Of a DNA stretch of 8,692 bases, positions 6,938 through 8,692 are shown piece after piece. Origin of the DNA: an uncultured Planctomycetaceae bacterium (lineage in GTDB: Bacteria > Planctomycetota > Planctomycetia > Pirellulales > Pirellulaceae). Numbering within the stretch: the first letter of the stretch is position 1; the number at the start of each line of letters is the position of its first letter. The stretch spans positions 1-8,692 of the forward strand of contig CALELC010000299.1 in NCBI GenBank assembly GCA_937904535.1, written 5' to 3'. The notes beneath the pieces were generated by a model. That model searched no databases, was not told where the DNA came from, and worked only from the letters and a program-made list of their open reading frames with translations. The position numbers and the translations under genes are program-made.

Positions 6938-8692
6938 ATGTTTGCGTTGCTACCGATCCGTCACAGGGTCGTCAGATGCCTGCACTTGTGTTTGCTGGTA
7001 GCCGCGGCAGAGCAGGGGAGTGCCGTATCCGCAGAGGTTGCAAGCCTCGGCGGAGCGGCTGAACCGCAAACCGCGGCGGAGGTTTATGGCGAGATGGTGC
7101 GGCCAACGCCATGGCTTAGCCCCGCCGATGAACTGCAGAGTTTTCACTTGCCGCCGGGTTTTGAAATCCGGTTGTTTGCGTCGGAACCGCAGATCGCTAA
7201 GCCGCTCAATATGGCGATCGACCCATCCGGCAGAATGTGGCTCACTCAGACCACGGCCTATCCGACGCCAGCGCCAAGTGGCAGTCCGACCGATGCGGTC
7301 GTGGTCCTGGAGGACACGGATCACGATGGCACCGCTGATCACATCACGACCTTTGCCGATGGACTCAATATTCCCATCGGCGTGTTGCCTTATGGTGAAG
7401 GCTGTATCTGTTTCAGCATTCCCAATATCTACTACCTCCGCGATACCGATGGCGACGGAGTGTGCGACCGGCGCGACGTGATCTTAGGCCCGTTTGATAC
7501 CAGCCGCGACACTCATGGGATGGTCAACTCCCTTCGTGACGGCGGTGACGGATGGATCTACGCCTGTCATGGATTTAACAATCGCTCCACGGTTGCAGGT
7601 ACCGACGGCCACGCCGTTTACTTGGAATCTGGCAATACGTTTCGCTTTCGACCCGATGGCAGTCGAATCGAGCAGGTCACCCAGGGGCAAGTGAATCCAT
7701 TTGGCATGACACGCGACGAATGGGGCTATTGGTACTCGGCCGACTGTCATAGCAAGCCGATCACGCAACTCGTGCGGGGTGGCTGCTATCCAAGCTTCGG
7801 TCGTCCTCACGACGGTCTTGGGTTCTTGCCACCAATGGTCGATCACTTGCACGGCAGCACCGCCATTTCCGGTGTGCTGTACATTCCCTCAGACTCGCCC
7901 CTGGTACCGCTCCGCCATCAGTTGCTCAGCGGCAACGTGATGACCTCGCGGCTCAACCGCAACCTGCTCACTTATCAGGGAGCAACCGCGCGGGGGCAGG
8001 AATTGCCTGACTTCTTGACCTGCGACGACCCTTGGTTTCGGCCCGTCGACCTGCAGATGGACCAGCAGCACAACCTCTATGTCGCCGACTTTTATAATAA
8101 GATCATCGGGCATTATGAGGTTCCGCTGGATCATCCTGATCGCGATCGCACGAGCGGCCGGATTTGGCAGATTCGCTATCAGCCAGCAGCTTCCGCAGCG
8201 AGTGCGCAAAAGCCAAACTCAACCTCAGTGTCAGCCTCACTGGATCCGTCGACTCTGAAGGATCCCAAGCAACTGAGTGCGCGTCTGCAAGCCAGCAGCG
8301 ATCGAGAACAGGTGCCGTTGCTTGCCGCGGCCGGTGAACTGCAAGCGTGGCCGGCGCCGTTGCATCAAGCAGTCGTGGCATGTCTGACCGCCGACAATCC
8401 GCACGTCAGGCGGGCAGCGGCCGAGGCGATCGGCAGAGTCAACGCCGACGAGCAGGATGTCTGGTTGCTGGCTCAGCAGCTGCACGACGGCCAGCACGAC
8501 GATCCGGTGCTGCGGCAGACGCTGCGAATAGCGATCCGCAATCGGCTCAGCAGCGCCTCGGCGGATGCGCCGCTTTGGAACGCACTGATCAGCGAGCGTT
8601 CTGCGGCGGTCAATGATGGATTGGCATCGATTCTGATTGCGGTGCAGCGTGAGCAGGTCGTCGAGCCGATCCTGCGATACCTACAAATCCAT
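6938..8692 (+). CDS. Secreted PVC-type dehydrogenase propeller plus HEAT-repeat protein (partial, runs off the window)
   Basis: The frame is open from ATG 6938 to the last base, giving 585 residues with no stop. The start lies 13 nt after the upstream TAG and is followed by a signal peptide: basic residues at 8-13, hydrophobic core about 15-24, likely cleavage after VSA near 32. An aggcgg at 6929-6934 is only 3 nt from the ATG, so it is a weak ribosome site. Residues about 66-415 are the same planctomycete 'membrane-bound dehydrogenase' propeller as in the upstream gene. Shared signatures are two DxDxDGxxD loops at 126-134 and 169-177, and the closing motif YVADFYNKIIGHYEVPLDHP at 381-400. 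HEAT-like helices start near 440 and continue to the edge. Unlike its neighbour it has no SGNH domain in front. Full-length relatives commonly end in a CxxCH heme domain, which would lie beyond 8692. Tight spacing and shared strand suggest co-transcription. Confidence 0.9.
   Translation, partial: MFALLPIRHRVVRCLHLCLLVAAAEQGSAVSAEVASLGGAAEPQTAAEVYGEMVRPTPWLSPADELQSFHLPPGFEIRLFASEPQIAKPLNMAIDPSGRMWLTQTTAYPTPAPSGSPTDAVVVLEDTDHDGTADHITTFADGLNIPIGVLPYGEGCICFSIPNIYYLRDTDGDGVCDRRDVILGPFDTSRDTHGMVNSLRDGGDGWIYACHGFNNRSTVAGTDGHAVYLESGNTFRFRPDGSRIEQVTQGQVNPFGMTRDEWGYWYSADCHSKPITQLVRGGCYPSFGRPHDGLGFLPPMVDHLHGSTAISGVLYIPSDSPLVPLRHQLLSGNVMTSRLNRNLLTYQGATARGQELPDFLTCDDPWFRPVDLQMDQQHNLYVADFYNKIIGHYEVPLDHPDRDRTSGRIWQIRYQPAASAASAQKPNSTSVSASLDPSTLKDPKQLSARLQASSDREQVPLLAAAGELQAWPAPLHQAVVACLTADNPHVRRAAAEAIGRVNADEQDVWLLAQQLHDGQHDDPVLRQTLRIAIRNRLSSASADAPLWNALISERSAAVNDGLASILIAVQREQVVEPILRYLQIH

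Noticed and set aside
7020..7481. Plus-strand frame of 153 residues and the minus-strand frame at 7484-7852.
   Set aside because: Both overlap the continuous propeller frame from 6938 that has family motifs; their products are Arg-rich or featureless.
7565..7750. Cys-His pairs (ACHGFN and ADCHSK) in the second propeller as possible heme sites.
   Set aside because: Neither has the CxxCH pattern needed for covalent c-type heme; they look like ordinary positions of the propeller family.
1..8692. tRNA, rRNA, CRISPR array, insertion-sequence ends or tandem repeats.
   Set aside because: Reading both strands of the intergenic parts gave no cloverleaf, no regularly spaced repeats and no transposase-like gene.

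Overview
The window looks like chromosomal DNA from a planctomycete, probably of the Pirellulaceae/Rhodopirellula kind. The main reason is the two large secreted proteins on the right. Both have the architecture almost private to the Planctomycetes-Verrucomicrobia group: a 'membrane-bound dehydrogenase' beta-propeller followed by HEAT repeats and, in the complete one, a C-terminal CxxCH heme domain. GC-rich coding sequence, weak or absent Shine-Dalgarno sequences and long intergenic gaps fit the same origin. All supported genes lie on the + strand.

Left part (1-1373): the window opens inside the last 44 codons of a gene whose C-terminus resembles the ClpV/TssH AAA+ ATPase of type VI secretion systems. 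A perfect 15-bp hairpin follows its stop. After a 341-nt gap comes a 298-residue, lysine-rich, all-helical protein that I cannot assign to a family. Its position behind the ClpV-like gene makes it a candidate accessory protein of a planctomycete type VI system, but this rests on position only.

Middle (1374-1989): a 616-nt gap with no convincing gene. It holds only short, frame-shifting minus-strand ORFs and presumably the promoter of the next gene.

Right part (1990-8692): a two-gene unit separated by 13 nt. The first gene encodes a 1644-residue exported multidomain protein. Its order is: signal peptide, SGNH-hydrolase-like domain with altered catalytic positions, dehydrogenase beta-propeller, HEAT repeats, PA14 domain, short helical segment, azurin-like type 1 copper domain, c-type cytochrome domain, histidine-rich tail. 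The second gene is cut by the window end and encodes a related propeller plus HEAT protein. Together they look like periplasmic or cell-surface redox machinery. The inference is that a substrate, probably a carbohydrate held by PA14, is oxidised in the propeller and electrons leave through copper and heme carried on the same chain. The substrate is not visible in the sequence.

No tRNA, rRNA, CRISPR array, insertion sequence or attachment site was seen.
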